Counted from the first letter of the stretch, positions 15,795 to 24,869 are shown. The stretch: 55,638 nt of DNA from Acidimicrobiales bacterium (GCA_022451505.1 JAKURX010000003.1:1-55638), one strand, 5' to 3'. Numbers and translations: made by a program. Notes: a model not told the origin generated them from the sequence alone.

Positions 15795-18700
15795 ATGGAG
15801 GGGTCGATCGTACAAGACCCCGATCGATCGATTCCCGACGATGTGGGCATGCTGACCTCCCATTCCCCGGTCGGTGCCACTGGCACCGAGGACCGCCCGA
15901 CGCCCGTCGTCGATTCACCCTGCCCGTTGGCTCCTCCCGTCGACCCTGAGACCCTGGCCTCTGACGCGGTGGCCGTAGTGGCCCGGTGGCTGACCACGGC
16001 CCACGGCGACGAGACATCCACCGAGCGTCGGCAGGCCGACCGGATGCGGGGAATCATCGATGACCCAACCGGCGTGGGGTTCACCATGCGGTTCGTGGAC
16101 CGGGTAGCCCGCCACCGGCGCGACACCCTGGCTGCCGAGCAACTGGCCCGGCTGGTGGCTGATGGCGACCTACCCGGGTTCCTGGGCCGGGTCGACCGGC
16201 TGCTGTTGCGGCTGGGAGCCCGTCTCGCCCCGGCCCTACCCCGGCTGGTCATGCCATTGGCCCGCCACCGTCTCCGAGGGCTCGTCGGCCACCTCGTGGT
16301 GGACGCCGCCCCCGGCAGCGTCCACGTCCACCTGGCTCGTCGCCGGTTGGAGGGCTACGCCCTGAATGTCAACTTGCTGGGTGAGGCGGTCCTGGGCGAG
16401 GCCGAGGCGTCCCGCCGCTTCGAGCGCACCCTGGCCCTCGTGGAGGACCCCGAGGTGGACTACGTGTCGGTCAAGGTCTCGGCCATCGCCAGCCAACTCA
16501 ATCTGTGGGCTTTCGACCACACGTTGGCCCGAGTCAAGGACCGCCTACGGATCCTGTACCAGCGGGCCGCTGTTGCTCCGGCTCCCACAGGCCGGTCCAC
16601 CTTCGTCAACCTGGACATGGAGGAGCACCGGGACCTGGAGCTCACCCTCCGAGCCTTCACCGAACTCCTGGATGAGTCCGACCTGCGGGACGTCGATGCC
16701 GGGATCGTCCTGCAGGCCTACCTGCCGGATGCCTTCGGCGCCCTCCAGCGCATCACCGCCTGGGCCGGTGCCCGGAAGGATGCCGGGGGCGGCGAGGTCA
16801 AGGTTCGCCTGGTGAAAGGGGCCAACCTGGCCATGGAAAGGGTCGACGCCGCCCTACACGGGTGGGTGCAGGCGCCCTACGACACCAAGGCCGAGGTGGA
16901 CGCCAACTACAAGCGTTGCGTGGACTGGGCCCTACGGCCCGTACACACGCGGGCGGTCCGGATCGGGCTGGCCAGCCACAACCTGTTCGACGTGGCCTGG
17001 GCCCACCTCCTGGCCGAGGCCCGTGGGGTAGCCGACCGAGTCGAGTTCGAGATGCTACAGGGGATGGCTCCCGCCCAGGCCCGGACGGTGCGAGATGACA
17101 CCGGCGAGCTCCTGTTGTACACGCCGATCGTGGGCCGCCGGGACTTCGACGTAGCCGTCAGCTACCTATTCCGCCGCCTGGAGGAGAACAGCTCCGACCA
17201 GAACTTTCTCCGACACCTATTCAGCCTGCGGCCCGGGACCCTCGAGTTTGACGAGCAGGCCCGCCTGTTCCGTGCAGCGGTGGCCGGCCGTTGGGACCTC
17301 GCCGACCTGCCCCGTCGAGAGACCGAGCGGCCACCGTCGGGCGACGGGCTGTTTCGGAACCATCCGGACACCGATCCGACCCTGCCCTCCACCCGGGCCC
17401 GGGTGGCTTCGGTCTCCACCCGCCCGTTCGAGCCGGTGCACACCCCGGTGACCACCACGGTCGAAGCCCTGGATGCCGAGGTGGCTATGGCCCGGAGAGC
17501 CCAGGAGTCCTGGGGGTCCTGTTCTGCTGTCGAACGGCGTGACGTGCTGTGCCGAGTCGCCGACGAACTTGTGGCCCGCCACGACGACCTCATGGTGGCC
17601 ATGACCCACGAGGCTTCCAAGACGTGGGCCGAGGCTGACCCGGAGGTCGGCGAGGCCGTCGACTTTGCCCGGTGGTACGCCGAGCGGGCATCGGAGTTGG
17701 AGCGGGTGGAGGGTGCGGTGTTCACCCCGCTGGGCGTGGTGGCGGTGGTCTCCCCGTGGAACTTCCCGGTTGCCATCCCGACCGGCGGGACCCTGGCCGC
17801 CCTGGCTGCTGGTAATGCCGTGGTGTTCAAGCCGGCCCCCGAGACGCCTCGGTGCGCGGAGATCGTCGCCGAGGCCTGCTGGACGGCTGGCGTGCCGACC
17901 GAGGTCCTGAGGTTCGTCAGAACCCCGGACGACGAGGTCGGTCGCCGCCTGGTGACCACGGTCGACGGCGTAATTCTGACCGGATCCCACGGGACAGCCG
18001 ACCTGTTCAGGTGCTGGGACCCGAACCTCCGCCTTTTTGCCGAGACCAGCGGGAAGAACGCCCTGGTAGTCACCCCCCAGGCAGACCTGGACCTGGCGGC
18101 CGCCGACCTGGTGCAGTCGGCCTTTGGACATCAGGGTCAGAAGTGCTCGGCGGCCAGCCTCGGCGTCCTAGTCGGGCCGGTGGCCACCGATGAACGGTTC
18201 TTGCGCCAAGTGGTCGACGCCGCAGCGTCGCTGCGCGTGGGGTCAACGGACGACCCGGCCACCACGTTCGGACCCCTAATCGGTCCAGCTGGGGGGAGGC
18301 TGTTAGAGGCCCTCACCACCCTGGCCCCGGGCGAGGAGTGGCTGCTGGAGCCCCGGTGCCTCGACGACGAAGGCCGGGCCTGGACACCGGGGATCAAGGC
18401 CGGGGTCCGTCCCAACTCGCAGTTCCACCGCACCGAGGTATTCGGTCCGGTGCTGGGTCTGATGGCCGTCGACACCCTGGACGAGGCGCTGGCCGTTCAG
18501 AACGGGGTCGATTACGGCCTGACCGGGGGTATTCACTCGCTGGACCCCACCGAGGTCGCCTGCTGGCTGGCCCACGTCCAGGTGGGCAACGCCTACGTGA
18601 ACCGGCCCATCACCGGGGCCATCGTGCAACGGCAGCCCTTCGGTGGTTGGAAGCGGTCGTCTGTAGGTACGGGAGCCAAGGCGGGCGGCCCCGACTACCT

Positions 18701-19217
18701 GCTACAGCTCGGTACCTGGACCGCCACCCGTCCGCTGGACGAGGTGGACTTCGATGAGGTGTTGGCGGCCGACGACGCCTGGTGGGCGAATCGGTACGGG
18801 GTGGAGCACGATCCGTCGGGCCTGTTCTGCGAGGCCAACGTGCTGCGCTACCGGCCACATCCTGACCTGGTGGTACGAGTGGGGGCCGGGGCCACGCCGG
18901 TCGACTTGGAACGGGTACTGGCCGCGTCGGAGCGGTGCGGGGTGGAGCCCCGGGTGAGCCGGGCCACCGAGGAGGACGACACCGCGTTCGCCGCCACCCT
19001 GTCGGCCCACCGGTTTGGTCGGATCAGGGCCGTCGGCTTCGTTTCCGAGATGGTCCGCCGAGCGGCCATCGCCGCCGAAGTGGACCTGGTGGACGAGGCG
19101 GTCACGGCCAGCGGTCGACTCGAACTGCGCCACTACGTCCGGGAGCAAACCGTGAGCCGGACCCTGCACCGCTTCGGGAACCTAATAGGAGTTCAAGACA
19201 CCGATTCCATCAATTGA
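15795..19217 (+). CDS. putA: Bifunctional proline dehydrogenase / L-glutamate gamma-semialdehyde dehydrogenase (PutA, type B)
   Basis: PutA oxidises proline to glutamate in two channelled steps. The roughly 1140-residue product (ATG at 15795; a TTG at 15777 is a weaker alternative) has an FAD proline dehydrogenase barrel at about 110-430 ('DYVSVKVSAIASQLN', 'LVKGANLAMERVD', 'SHNLFDVAWAHLL'). An NAD-dependent aldehyde dehydrogenase domain follows at about 520-980 ('SPWNFPVAIPTGG', 'FAETSGKNALVV', catalytic Cys784 in 'GQKCSAAS', 'EVFGPVLGLM'). After it come about 130 more residues that fit the C-terminal ALDH-superfamily-like domain of type-B PutA. There is no N-terminal ribbon-helix-helix DNA-binding domain, so it is not a self-regulating trifunctional PutA. 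It is likely peripheral to the membrane, passing electrons to quinone. It stands alone, with no PutP transporter adjacent. Confidence 0.95.
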   Translation: MEGSIVQDPDRSIPDDVGMLTSHSPVGATGTEDRPTPVVDSPCPLAPPVDPETLASDAVAVVARWLTTAHGDETSTERRQADRMRGIIDDPTGVGFTMRFVDRVARHRRDTLAAEQLARLVADGDLPGFLGRVDRLLLRLGARLAPALPRLVMPLARHRLRGLVGHLVVDAAPGSVHVHLARRRLEGYALNVNLLGEAVLGEAEASRRFERTLALVEDPEVDYVSVKVSAIASQLNLWAFDHTLARVKDRLRILYQRAAVAPAPTGRSTFVNLDMEEHRDLELTLRAFTELLDESDLRDVDAGIVLQAYLPDAFGALQRITAWAGARKDAGGGEVKVRLVKGANLAMERVDAALHGWVQAPYDTKAEVDANYKRCVDWALRPVHTRAVRIGLASHNLFDVAWAHLLAEARGVADRVEFEMLQGMAPAQARTVRDDTGELLLYTPIVGRRDFDVAVSYLFRRLEENSSDQNFLRHLFSLRPGTLEFDEQARLFRAAVAGRWDLADLPRRETERPPSGDGLFRNHPDTDPTLPSTRARVASVSTRPFEPVHTPVTTTVEALDAEVAMARRAQESWGSCSAVERRDVLCRVADELVARHDDLMVAMTHEASKTWAEADPEVGEAVDFARWYAERASELERVEGAVFTPLGVVAVVSPWNFPVAIPTGGTLAALAAGNAVVFKPAPETPRCAEIVAEACWTAGVPTEVLRFVRTPDDEVGRRLVTTVDGVILTGSHGTADLFRCWDPNLRLFAETSGKNALVVTPQADLDLAAADLVQSAFGHQGQKCSAASLGVLVGPVATDERFLRQVVDAAASLRVGSTDDPATTFGPLIGPAGGRLLEALTTLAPGEEWLLEPRCLDDEGRAWTPGIKAGVRPNSQFHRTEVFGPVLGLMAVDTLDEALAVQNGVDYGLTGGIHSLDPTEVACWLAHVQVGNAYVNRPITGAIVQRQPFGGWKRSSVGTGAKAGGPDYLLQLGTWTATRPLDEVDFDEVLAADDAWWANRYGVEHDPSGLFCEANVLRYRPHPDLVVRVGAGATPVDLERVLAASERCGVEPRVSRATEEDDTAFAATLSAHRFGRIRAVGFVSEMVRRAAIAAEVDLVDEAVTASGRLELRHYVREQTVSRTLHRFGNLIGVQDTDSIN

Positions 19218-19229
19218 TTGCCAGTATTC

Positions 19230-19250
19230 AACGAAATCCATCGTTATAAG
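19230..19250 (+). promoter_or_regulatory. AT-rich regulatory site: ACGAAATCC(A)TCGTT plus TATAAG
   Basis: The short gap 19218-19306 holds AACGA, six bases, then TCGTT (19230-19245), an imperfect palindrome that overlaps a TATAAG -10-like box (19245-19250). The 15-mer at 19231-19245 recurs with one mismatch at 51576-51590, the other markedly AT-rich divergent or upstream gap. It is a candidate operator for a common regulator. Confidence 0.45.
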
Positions 19251-19306
19251 CAAATCTAGCGACCGGATCACTTGCACCGGGACCAGAGCTTCGCGAGACT
19301 GGTCGG

Positions 19307-20398
19307 ATGCGACGCCCTCCACTTCGGATCCTGGACCTGGTCGGCAGCCCGGAGGCCCGGGGTCACGCCCACGGAGCGGCGTTCGCCGACGAGATCCGTA
19401 CCTACACCGACGAGCGGGTCCGGCTGGCGGGCTCCCGGTTCTGGGCCGGCGGCGAGATTGACCGCGTCGACGTGCTGGATATCGCCCGGTCCTGTCTCCC
19501 AGCCCATGAGGCCCACTCGGCCGACCTTTACGCCGAGATGTGCGGCATCGCCGACGGTGCCGGGATCACGCCAGAGGAGGCCGTGGTGGTCGGGGGTTTT
19601 ACCGACTTCGTCGACACGGTGCGCTCCGAGGTTGGCGGACGGCATCCCGACGAAGTCGTCGAGGATGACTGCACGGCGTTCATCGTCCCCGACCACCGTT
19701 GCGACGGGCAGGGCTTTTACGGCCAGACCTGGGACATGCACGACACCGCCACCCCGCACGTGGTGCTGCTCCGTATCCGGCCCGACGACGGTCCGGCCTC
19801 GCTGGTCTTCACCACCACCGGCTGTGTCGGTCAACTAGGCATGAACGAGGCTGGCGTGTGTGTCGGCATTAACAACTTGGTAGCCACCGACGGCTGCCGA
19901 GGCGTGATGTGGACGTCGGTGGTGCGCGAGGCCCTAGCCCAGGACTCAGCCGCTTCGGCGCGCGACGCCGTGGTGGGCGCCGACCTGGCCGGAGCCCACA
20001 GCTTCCTGACATTCGACGCCTCTGGGGACGGGCACGTGATCGAGGCCTTCCCCACCGCCCGTCCGTCCGAGTCGCTCGACACCGAGCCTCTCGTCCATAC
20101 CAACCACGCCTTATGGGACGAGGCGCTAGACCGCGAGGCACCCAAACACGAGGGCCTGATGGCTAGCTCCACCCGCCGCCGTGAGCGGGCGCTCGAGATG
20201 CTCGACCGGGACGGCATCGGTGTCGACGACCTAATGGCGGTGACCCGCGACGACCAGGCCGTCTGCCAGGTATCGACCGAGCCTTTCCACCTCGAGTCCA
20301 GCGGGGCGGCGATCATGCGCCCCCGCACCCGCGACTTCTGGGCTGTGTGGGGCCTACCTAGCCACAACGACTACATCCACGTCCCCTTCGCTGCCTGA
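19307..20398 (+). CDS. C45-family Ntn-hydrolase (acyl-CoA:6-APA acyltransferase-like)
   Basis: This 363-residue protein is related to peptidase family C45, whose founding member is fungal isopenicillin N acyltransferase. The proposed N-terminal nucleophile after self-cleavage is Cys122 in 'EDDCTAFIV'. It is followed by 'YGQTWDMHDTATPHVVLL', which fits the substrate/oxyanion region, and 'MNEAGVCVGINNL'. Bacterial members hydrolyse or transfer amide-linked acyl groups, usually with unknown substrates. The ATG at 19307 has no ribosome site but a GAGACT box six bases before it, suggesting a leaderless mRNA. The gene is followed 14 bases on by a GNAT and then by a HAD phosphatase. No signal peptide is seen, so it acts in the cytoplasm. 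Confidence 0.82.
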   Translation: MRRPPLRILDLVGSPEARGHAHGAAFADEIRTYTDERVRLAGSRFWAGGEIDRVDVLDIARSCLPAHEAHSADLYAEMCGIADGAGITPEEAVVVGGFTDFVDTVRSEVGGRHPDEVVEDDCTAFIVPDHRCDGQGFYGQTWDMHDTATPHVVLLRIRPDDGPASLVFTTTGCVGQLGMNEAGVCVGINNLVATDGCRGVMWTSVVREALAQDSAASARDAVVGADLAGAHSFLTFDASGDGHVIEAFPTARPSESLDTEPLVHTNHALWDEALDREAPKHEGLMASSTRRRERALEMLDRDGIGVDDLMAVTRDDQAVCQVSTEPFHLESSGAAIMRPRTRDFWAVWGLPSHNDYIHVPFAA

Positions 20399-20412
20399 CC
20401 GGAGGTGCCGCC

Positions 20413-21042
20413 ATGGCCGAGATCACCTACGCCCCCCTCCAGGCCCGATGGGCAACAGAGTTAGCTGCCATTGAGCGGGCCGCCTTTCCGACAGCGGGGA
20501 TCGCCGACCTCATGGTCGAGGAGGACATCCTCGCCCTCTGCGAGAAGTTCCCCGACGGCGGGTTCGTGGCTCTCGACGGAGAGACGCCGGTCGGGATGGG
20601 CGTCGGCATCCTGATCGACTTCGACTTCGACGAGCCGAACCACTCGCTGGACGACCTCACCGGCGAGAACTCGTGCGGTAACCATTCGGACAACGCTGAC
20701 TGGTACTACGGCGTCACCATCGCCGTAGACGCGAACTACCGGCGTTTGGGGATCGGCCACCAGCTGTATATCCGCCGCAAGGACATCGTCCGCCGCCTCG
20801 GCAAGAAGGGCATTGTGGCCGGTGGGGTCATTCCCGGGTACAAGGACCACATCGACGACATGACGGCTGACGAGTACGTCGACCGGGTGCGGGCCGGCGA
20901 GCTGTACGACCCGACGCTGAGCTTCCAGCTGGAGAATGGGTTTGAGGCCGTCAGTGCCATCCCGGACTACATGGACGACCCGGCTGTGGGGAACAACGCT
21001 GTTCTCATCGTTTGGCACAACCCCGACCTGGTTGATACCTGA
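20413..21042 (+). CDS. GNAT-family N-acetyltransferase
   Basis: This 209-residue protein begins at an ATG with a perfect GGAGGTGCC ribosome site. The acetyl-CoA-binding core is seen as 'YYGVTIAVDANYRRLGIGHQLYIRRKDI' (residues 98-125), including the Q/RxxGxG/A loop 'RRLGIG'. The long acidic insert 'FDFDEPNHSLDDLTGENS' near 75 is not part of the minimal GNAT fold. The family transfers acetyl from acetyl-CoA to an amine. It lies 14 bases behind the C45 hydrolase and shares its transcript, so it may act on an amine released by that enzyme. Substrate unknown. Confidence 0.85.
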   Translation: MAEITYAPLQARWATELAAIERAAFPTAGIADLMVEEDILALCEKFPDGGFVALDGETPVGMGVGILIDFDFDEPNHSLDDLTGENSCGNHSDNADWYYGVTIAVDANYRRLGIGHQLYIRRKDIVRRLGKKGIVAGGVIPGYKDHIDDMTADEYVDRVRAGELYDPTLSFQLENGFEAVSAIPDYMDDPAVGNNAVLIVWHNPDLVDT

Positions 21043-21076
21043 CCACAACCCGTCGGACCGGTCGACAACCCCCGCC

Positions 21077-21082
21077 TAGGCT
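21077..21082 (+). promoter_or_regulatory. -10 box TAGGCT
   Basis: TAGGCT lies 33 bases before the GTG at 21116. The predicted leader carries the GGAGG ribosome site. It suggests that the HAD gene has its own promoter besides any read-through. Confidence 0.4.
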
Positions 21083-21115
21083 TTGCGGCGGCGACAACTG
21101 ACCGGAGGCTGACCC

Positions 21116-21901
21116 GTGACCTGGGTCGACGGCCTGCTCATCGACATCGACGGCGTGCTGTCCGTCTCGTGGGAGGCCATCGGCGGCGCGCCCGAGGCTC
21201 TGGCCAAACTCCGGGCCCGACACGTCCCCCTGCGGTTCGCCACCAACACCACAACCCGGACCCGGGCCGAGGTGGCCTCGCTCCTTACGGAGGCCGGTAT
21301 GCCGGTTGATCCTCACGAGATCCTGACTGCCCCGGTGGCCACGGCGGCCCATCTCCGGCGATACCACCCGGGGGCACGGTGCTACCTGTTGAACTCTGGG
21401 GACCTCTCCGAGGACTTGGAGGGCATCGACGTGGTTTCTGGCGACGCCGCAGGACCGGTGGACGTGGTGGTGGTTGGCGGAGCGGGCCTGAACTTCACCC
21501 ACACTGAGTTGAACCGGGCCTTTGGCCACCTCTTGGACGGAGCAACGTTCGTGGCCATGCACCGCAATCTCTACTGGCGGACGTCGGCTGGGATGGAGCT
21601 GGACACCGGCGCCTACGTGGCCGCCCTGGAGGAGTCCTCGGGAATGGTCCCCGTCGTGCTGGGCAAGCCTTCACCCGAGTTCTTCGCCACCGGGGTGGCC
21701 GAACTGGGTCTGTCCCCCGACCGGGTGGCCATGGTGGGCGATGACGTGGATAACGATGTGTTGGCCGGCCAACGATGCGGGCTTCACGGGGTTCTGGTAC
21801 GGACCGGGAAGTTCAGACCCGAGGCGCTCGACATGGCGTCCGGTACCCCGGACCACGTGGTCGACAGCTTTGCCGACGTGCCGGCACTCCTCGAGTACTG
21901 A
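21116..21901 (+). CDS. HAD-superfamily subclass IIA phosphatase (LHPP/NagD-like)
   Basis: This is a 261-residue HAD hydrolase. Motif I is 'LLIDIDGVLS' with the predicted nucleophile Asp10 and acid/base Asp12. Motif II is 'FATNTTTRTRAEV'. Motif III Lys is in 'LGKPSPEFF', and motif IV is 'MVGDDVDNDVLAGQRCG'. The order with the cap between motifs II and III defines class IIA. The closest named group by motif look is the LHPP/TIGR01458 set (phospholysine phosphohistidine inorganic pyrophosphate phosphatase-like), with NagD-type nucleotidases as the alternative. GTG start with GGAGG spaced normally. It is the last gene before the convergent SDR operon. Substrate not determinable from sequence. Confidence 0.88.
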   Translation: MTWVDGLLIDIDGVLSVSWEAIGGAPEALAKLRARHVPLRFATNTTTRTRAEVASLLTEAGMPVDPHEILTAPVATAAHLRRYHPGARCYLLNSGDLSEDLEGIDVVSGDAAGPVDVVVVGGAGLNFTHTELNRAFGHLLDGATFVAMHRNLYWRTSAGMELDTGAYVAALEESSGMVPVVLGKPSPEFFATGVAELGLSPDRVAMVGDDVDNDVLAGQRCGLHGVLVRTGKFRPEALDMASGTPDHVVDSFADVPALLEY

Positions 21902-21923
21902 CCGGCCCCGCTTGGGCGACGGG

Positions 21924-22742
21924 TCAGGCGTCGTCGGCCAGCGAGGCGGGCAGAGACAAGCGGCTCATGCGGCCTCCGTCGACGGTCAGCACCTGGCCGG
22001 TCACGAAACCGGCATCTGGGGTGGACAGCCACAGGACGGTGGCCGCTACGTCGGTCGGATCACCGATCCGACCCACCGGGTGTAGAGACGCCAACTCAGC
22101 CACCGCCCGGTCCCTGTCCGGGTGCTTGTCCACGTAGGCCCGGTTCAGGTCGGTGTCGACCCACCCGGGAGCTACTGCGTTGCACCGGATTCCCGCCGGC
22201 CCCAGGTCAACGGCCAGGGCCCGGGTCAGACCGTGCACCCCAGCCTTGGAGGCGGCATAGGAGGCGTGCCGGGCGTTGGCCCCCAGGCCCTCGATGGACC
22301 CGATGTTCACGATCGCCGGGTTGTCACGGCCCTCCATGAGGGGGAGAAGGTGCTTGGCCATGAGGAAGGGACCCCGCAGGTTCACGGCCATTGTCAGGTC
22401 CCAGTCGGCCACCGTCTCGTCGGCCACCGACCGGTTGGCCATGATCCCGGCGTTGTTGACCAGCACGTCAACCCCGCCGTGCCCGGCGTGCACCGACTCG
22501 GCGAACTCCATGACCGACGCCTCGTCGGTCACATCCAGAGGGACCCACTCCCGGTGCCCGGCCACGTCCAGCCCGGCTCCGACGGTCCCGGGATCGTTGA
22601 GGTCGCCTACGACGACGGTGGCCCCCTCGACGGCGAACCGGTCCACGATGGCCCGCCCGATGCCCCGGGCACCCCCGGTGACGACGACCACCCGTCCGGT
22701 AGCCAGGCCCGACCCATCCTCCGGTCGTCGGTCGGCACTCAT
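21924..22742 (-). CDS. Short-chain dehydrogenase/reductase (classical)
   Basis: This 272-residue NAD(P)-dependent oxidoreductase has all classical SDR marks: 'TGGARGIG' at residues 22-29, 'NNAG' at 96-99, and the triad Ser149 ('IGSI'), Tyr162 and Lys166 ('SYAASKAG'). The C-terminal 'PVGRIGDPTDVAATVLWL' and 'TGQVLTVDGG' are typical of FabG-like and sugar- or hydroxyacid-oxidising members. It is the last gene of the minus-strand operon headed by the MttB homologue, and overlaps the preceding SDR by four bases (ATGA). It probably oxidises or reduces an alcohol/ketone intermediate in that pathway. Confidence 0.92.
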   Translation of the reverse strand: MSADRRPEDGSGLATGRVVVVTGGARGIGRAIVDRFAVEGATVVVGDLNDPGTVGAGLDVAGHREWVPLDVTDEASVMEFAESVHAGHGGVDVLVNNAGIMANRSVADETVADWDLTMAVNLRGPFLMAKHLLPLMEGRDNPAIVNIGSIEGLGANARHASYAASKAGVHGLTRALAVDLGPAGIRCNAVAPGWVDTDLNRAYVDKHPDRDRAVAELASLHPVGRIGDPTDVAATVLWLSTPDAGFVTGQVLTVDGGRMSRLSLPASLADDA

Positions 22743-23503
22743 GCCGCCGTGTAGCCCCCGTCGACGCTGAGGTTGGCGCCGTTGACATGCCGCGAGCGGT
22801 CATCGGCTAGGAACGCGACTAGGTGGGCGACCTCTTCGGCGACCGGGATCCGACCCTCCGGGATGTCGGGGAGATTTATGGCGCGCACTTCGTCGACCGT
22901 CCTGTCACGCTCCGAGTACAGCATGTGGGTATCGACGGCACCCGGGCAGACGGCGTTGACCCGGATGCCCTCAGCGGCGTGGTCCAGCGCCATAGCCCGG
23001 GTGAGGTTGGTGACCGCCCCCTTGGAGGCGCAGTAGGCGGCCAGCCCGGCTGCGCCGACCAGGCCGTTGGTGGAGCTGATGTTCACGATGGCCCCACCAC
23101 CGGCTGACCGGAGGGCGGGCAGGGCCGCTCTGCTGGTCCGGAACAGGCCGTCCACGTTGGTCGACATGATCCGATGCCACTCCTCGTCGCTGGTGCCCTC
23201 GGCATCGGCCCGGGTGATGACCCCAGCCGCGTTGACCAATACGTCGAGGCGGCCGAACGTATCGACGGCGGTCGCCACTGCCGCCTCGCCGTAGCCCGGC
23301 TCAGCCACGTCGCCCAGAGCCGTGGTCACCGTGCCGCCGGCGGCCGAGATCTCATCGACGACGGCTTTGGCCCGGTCGGCATTTCGTCCGCCCACCACGA
23401 CGGCGAACCCGTCGGCGGCTAGGCGTAGGGCACAGGCCCGTCCGATGCCCGAGGAGGCACCGGTGATCAGGGCGACCCGGTTCGTGTTGGTCGTGTTGCT
23501 CAT
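22739..23503 (-). CDS. Short-chain dehydrogenase/reductase (classical)
   Basis: Read from the ATG at 23503, which has AAAGGA nine bases upstream, the protein is 254 residues. TGASSGIG is at 14-21, 'NAAG' at 91-94, and the active site Ser143/144, Tyr157 ('YCASK') and Lys161 is intact. It is a second SDR next to 21924-22742 and could handle the opposite stereochemistry or a following step. In contrast to the SDR at 2534-3274 the catalytic YxxxK is normal. It lies downstream of an 8-bp stem-loop (23525-23544) that separates it from the FAD oxidase and may tune expression within the operon. Confidence 0.92.
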   Translation of the reverse strand: MSNTTNTNRVALITGASSGIGRACALRLAADGFAVVVGGRNADRAKAVVDEISAAGGTVTTALGDVAEPGYGEAAVATAVDTFGRLDVLVNAAGVITRADAEGTSDEEWHRIMSTNVDGLFRTSRAALPALRSAGGGAIVNISSTNGLVGAAGLAAYCASKGAVTNLTRAMALDHAAEGIRVNAVCPGAVDTHMLYSERDRTVDEVRAINLPDIPEGRIPVAEEVAHLVAFLADDRSRHVNGANLSVDGGYTAA

Positions 23504-23524
23504 GGCCAGGTCCTTTCGTCGGTC

Positions 23525-23544
23525 CCGTTCCCGGTCGGGAACGG
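23525..23544 (-). terminator. Perfect 8-bp stem-loop immediately after the FAD-oxidase stop
   Basis: CCGTTCCC, a four-base loop, and GGGAACGG form a perfect hairpin that starts right at the stop codon of the FAD oxidase (23545) and ends 21 bases before the SDR start. No T-run follows on the minus strand, so partial termination or 3'-end protection of the upstream mRNA is more likely than full termination. Confidence 0.4.
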
Positions 23545-24864
23545 TTACATCTCCCGCCCGGAACGCAGCCGGAGCCGCTGGGCGTACAGGTCGACGCCCC
23601 ACCCGAGGACCGGGTCAGGGACATTCCGGTTGGGGCGACCGCGAGCCAGCATGGCGTCCAGCAGGTCCGAGCCCTCGCTACACATCATCTCGGCGACCAG
23701 CTTTCCGCAGATGGTGCCCCGGCTCAGCCCAGTTCCATTGTGTACGCCGGCGGCAAAGATCCCGTCGACGAGGCGACCGAAGACCGGCTCGCCGTTGCGG
23801 GCCATGCTTAGCGGCCCGCCCCATGTGTACTCGAAGGGCACGTGGACCAGTCCCGGGAACCGCGCCTCGAAGGCTCGCCGGTGGGCCCGGCCGGCCCGCT
23901 GGCGGCGGCGTCCCCCAGCCAGCGAGTGGCGGCTGTACGAGTAGACGTTCCGAATCAGGATGCGGCCGTCGCTCAGCCGTCGCACTGTGGTGCCCGACGG
24001 GGCGGCGGGGATCACCCCCCAGGTACGCGGGCCGCCAATGGAGGCCGACTCCCCATCGGTCAACGGCCGGGTCATTGACCCCCAGGTGACGACTGGGATT
24101 AGGTGGTGGCGGTAAAAGCCGAACCCCGAGAGGAAGCCGTTGTTGGCCAGCAGCAGTTCCGGCGTGCGGACACTGCCCCTGTCGGTCCATAACTCGTGGG
24201 GCGGTCCGGCGTCTAGCCACGTCACTGTTGTCTCCTCGTGCACCACCACGTTGGCCGGCAGGCTGGTGGCCAGACCCCGGCACAGGGCAGCGGGTTGCAT
24301 GAGAGCGGTGCCCGGGGTGTGGAGACCGCGGACGTAGTGGTCGATGCCCAGTCGGTCGACCAGGGCGTCGCCTTCCAGGACCTCGTAGGGCTCTCCGATC
24401 CGGTCCAGGGTTGCTGCGAAATGCTCTAGTTCGGTGGAGCCCCGGTCGGTGCAGGCCGCGTGGGTTTTGCCGCCCCATATCCAGTCACAGTCAATGTCAT
24501 GACTGGTGACCGCGTCGTTGAGGTAGGCCAGCCCAGCGCGGTTCAGGGCGATCTGTTGCTTCTCGAACTCAACGGCCTCGGCGAACCCTTCGGAGCGGAT
24601 GTTGTGGGCGTGGTCGATGCCGAACCCTGATGACCGGCCCGCTGCGCCGTTTCCGATCCGTCCCGCCTCCAGCAGAAGGACGCGGGCGTCGGGACGTAGT
24701 TCCCCCAGCCGTCGGGCCGCTGCAAGTCCGGTGAAGCCGGCGCCCACCACCACCACGTCAGCCTCCGTCGGCCCGACGAGGGGAGCGGCCGGGAGAACCT
24801 CGGGAAGGGTCTCAAACCAGCCGTTGTCGCGGCGGGTGCGCGGTAGGAGGGTTACGGCTCCCAC
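23545..24864 (-). CDS. FAD-dependent amine oxidoreductase, PuuB-like (DAO family)
   Basis: This 439-residue flavoprotein has an N-terminal FAD motif 'VVVVGAGFTGLAAARRLGEL' near residue 37 and 'GNGAAGRSSGFG' near 71, the ribityl/pyrophosphate contact typical of gamma-glutamylputrescine oxidoreductase PuuB and related sarcosine-oxidase-like enzymes. The C-terminus shows 'FAAGVHNGTGLSRG'. These enzymes oxidise secondary or primary amines to an imine, which hydrolyses to an aldehyde. The next upstream gene is a PuuC-like aldehyde dehydrogenase, giving an oxidise-then-dehydrogenate pair. The start is a GTG 5 bases after the ALDH stop. The exact amine is unknown; the MttB gene in the operon suggests a demethylated betaine or amine. 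Confidence 0.87.
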   Translation of the reverse strand: MGAVTLLPRTRRDNGWFETLPEVLPAAPLVGPTEADVVVVGAGFTGLAAARRLGELRPDARVLLLEAGRIGNGAAGRSSGFGIDHAHNIRSEGFAEAVEFEKQQIALNRAGLAYLNDAVTSHDIDCDWIWGGKTHAACTDRGSTELEHFAATLDRIGEPYEVLEGDALVDRLGIDHYVRGLHTPGTALMQPAALCRGLATSLPANVVVHEETTVTWLDAGPPHELWTDRGSVRTPELLLANNGFLSGFGFYRHHLIPVVTWGSMTRPLTDGESASIGGPRTWGVIPAAPSGTTVRRLSDGRILIRNVYSYSRHSLAGGRRRQRAGRAHRRAFEARFPGLVHVPFEYTWGGPLSMARNGEPVFGRLVDGIFAAGVHNGTGLSRGTICGKLVAEMMCSEGSDLLDAMLARGRPNRNVPDPVLGWGVDLYAQRLRLRSGREM

Positions 24865-24869
24865 AGGGT

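Noticed and set aside
19209-19218. ATCAATTGAT palindrome at the end of putA
   Set aside because: It spans the stop codon, is short and AT-rich, and has no clear partner; probably chance.
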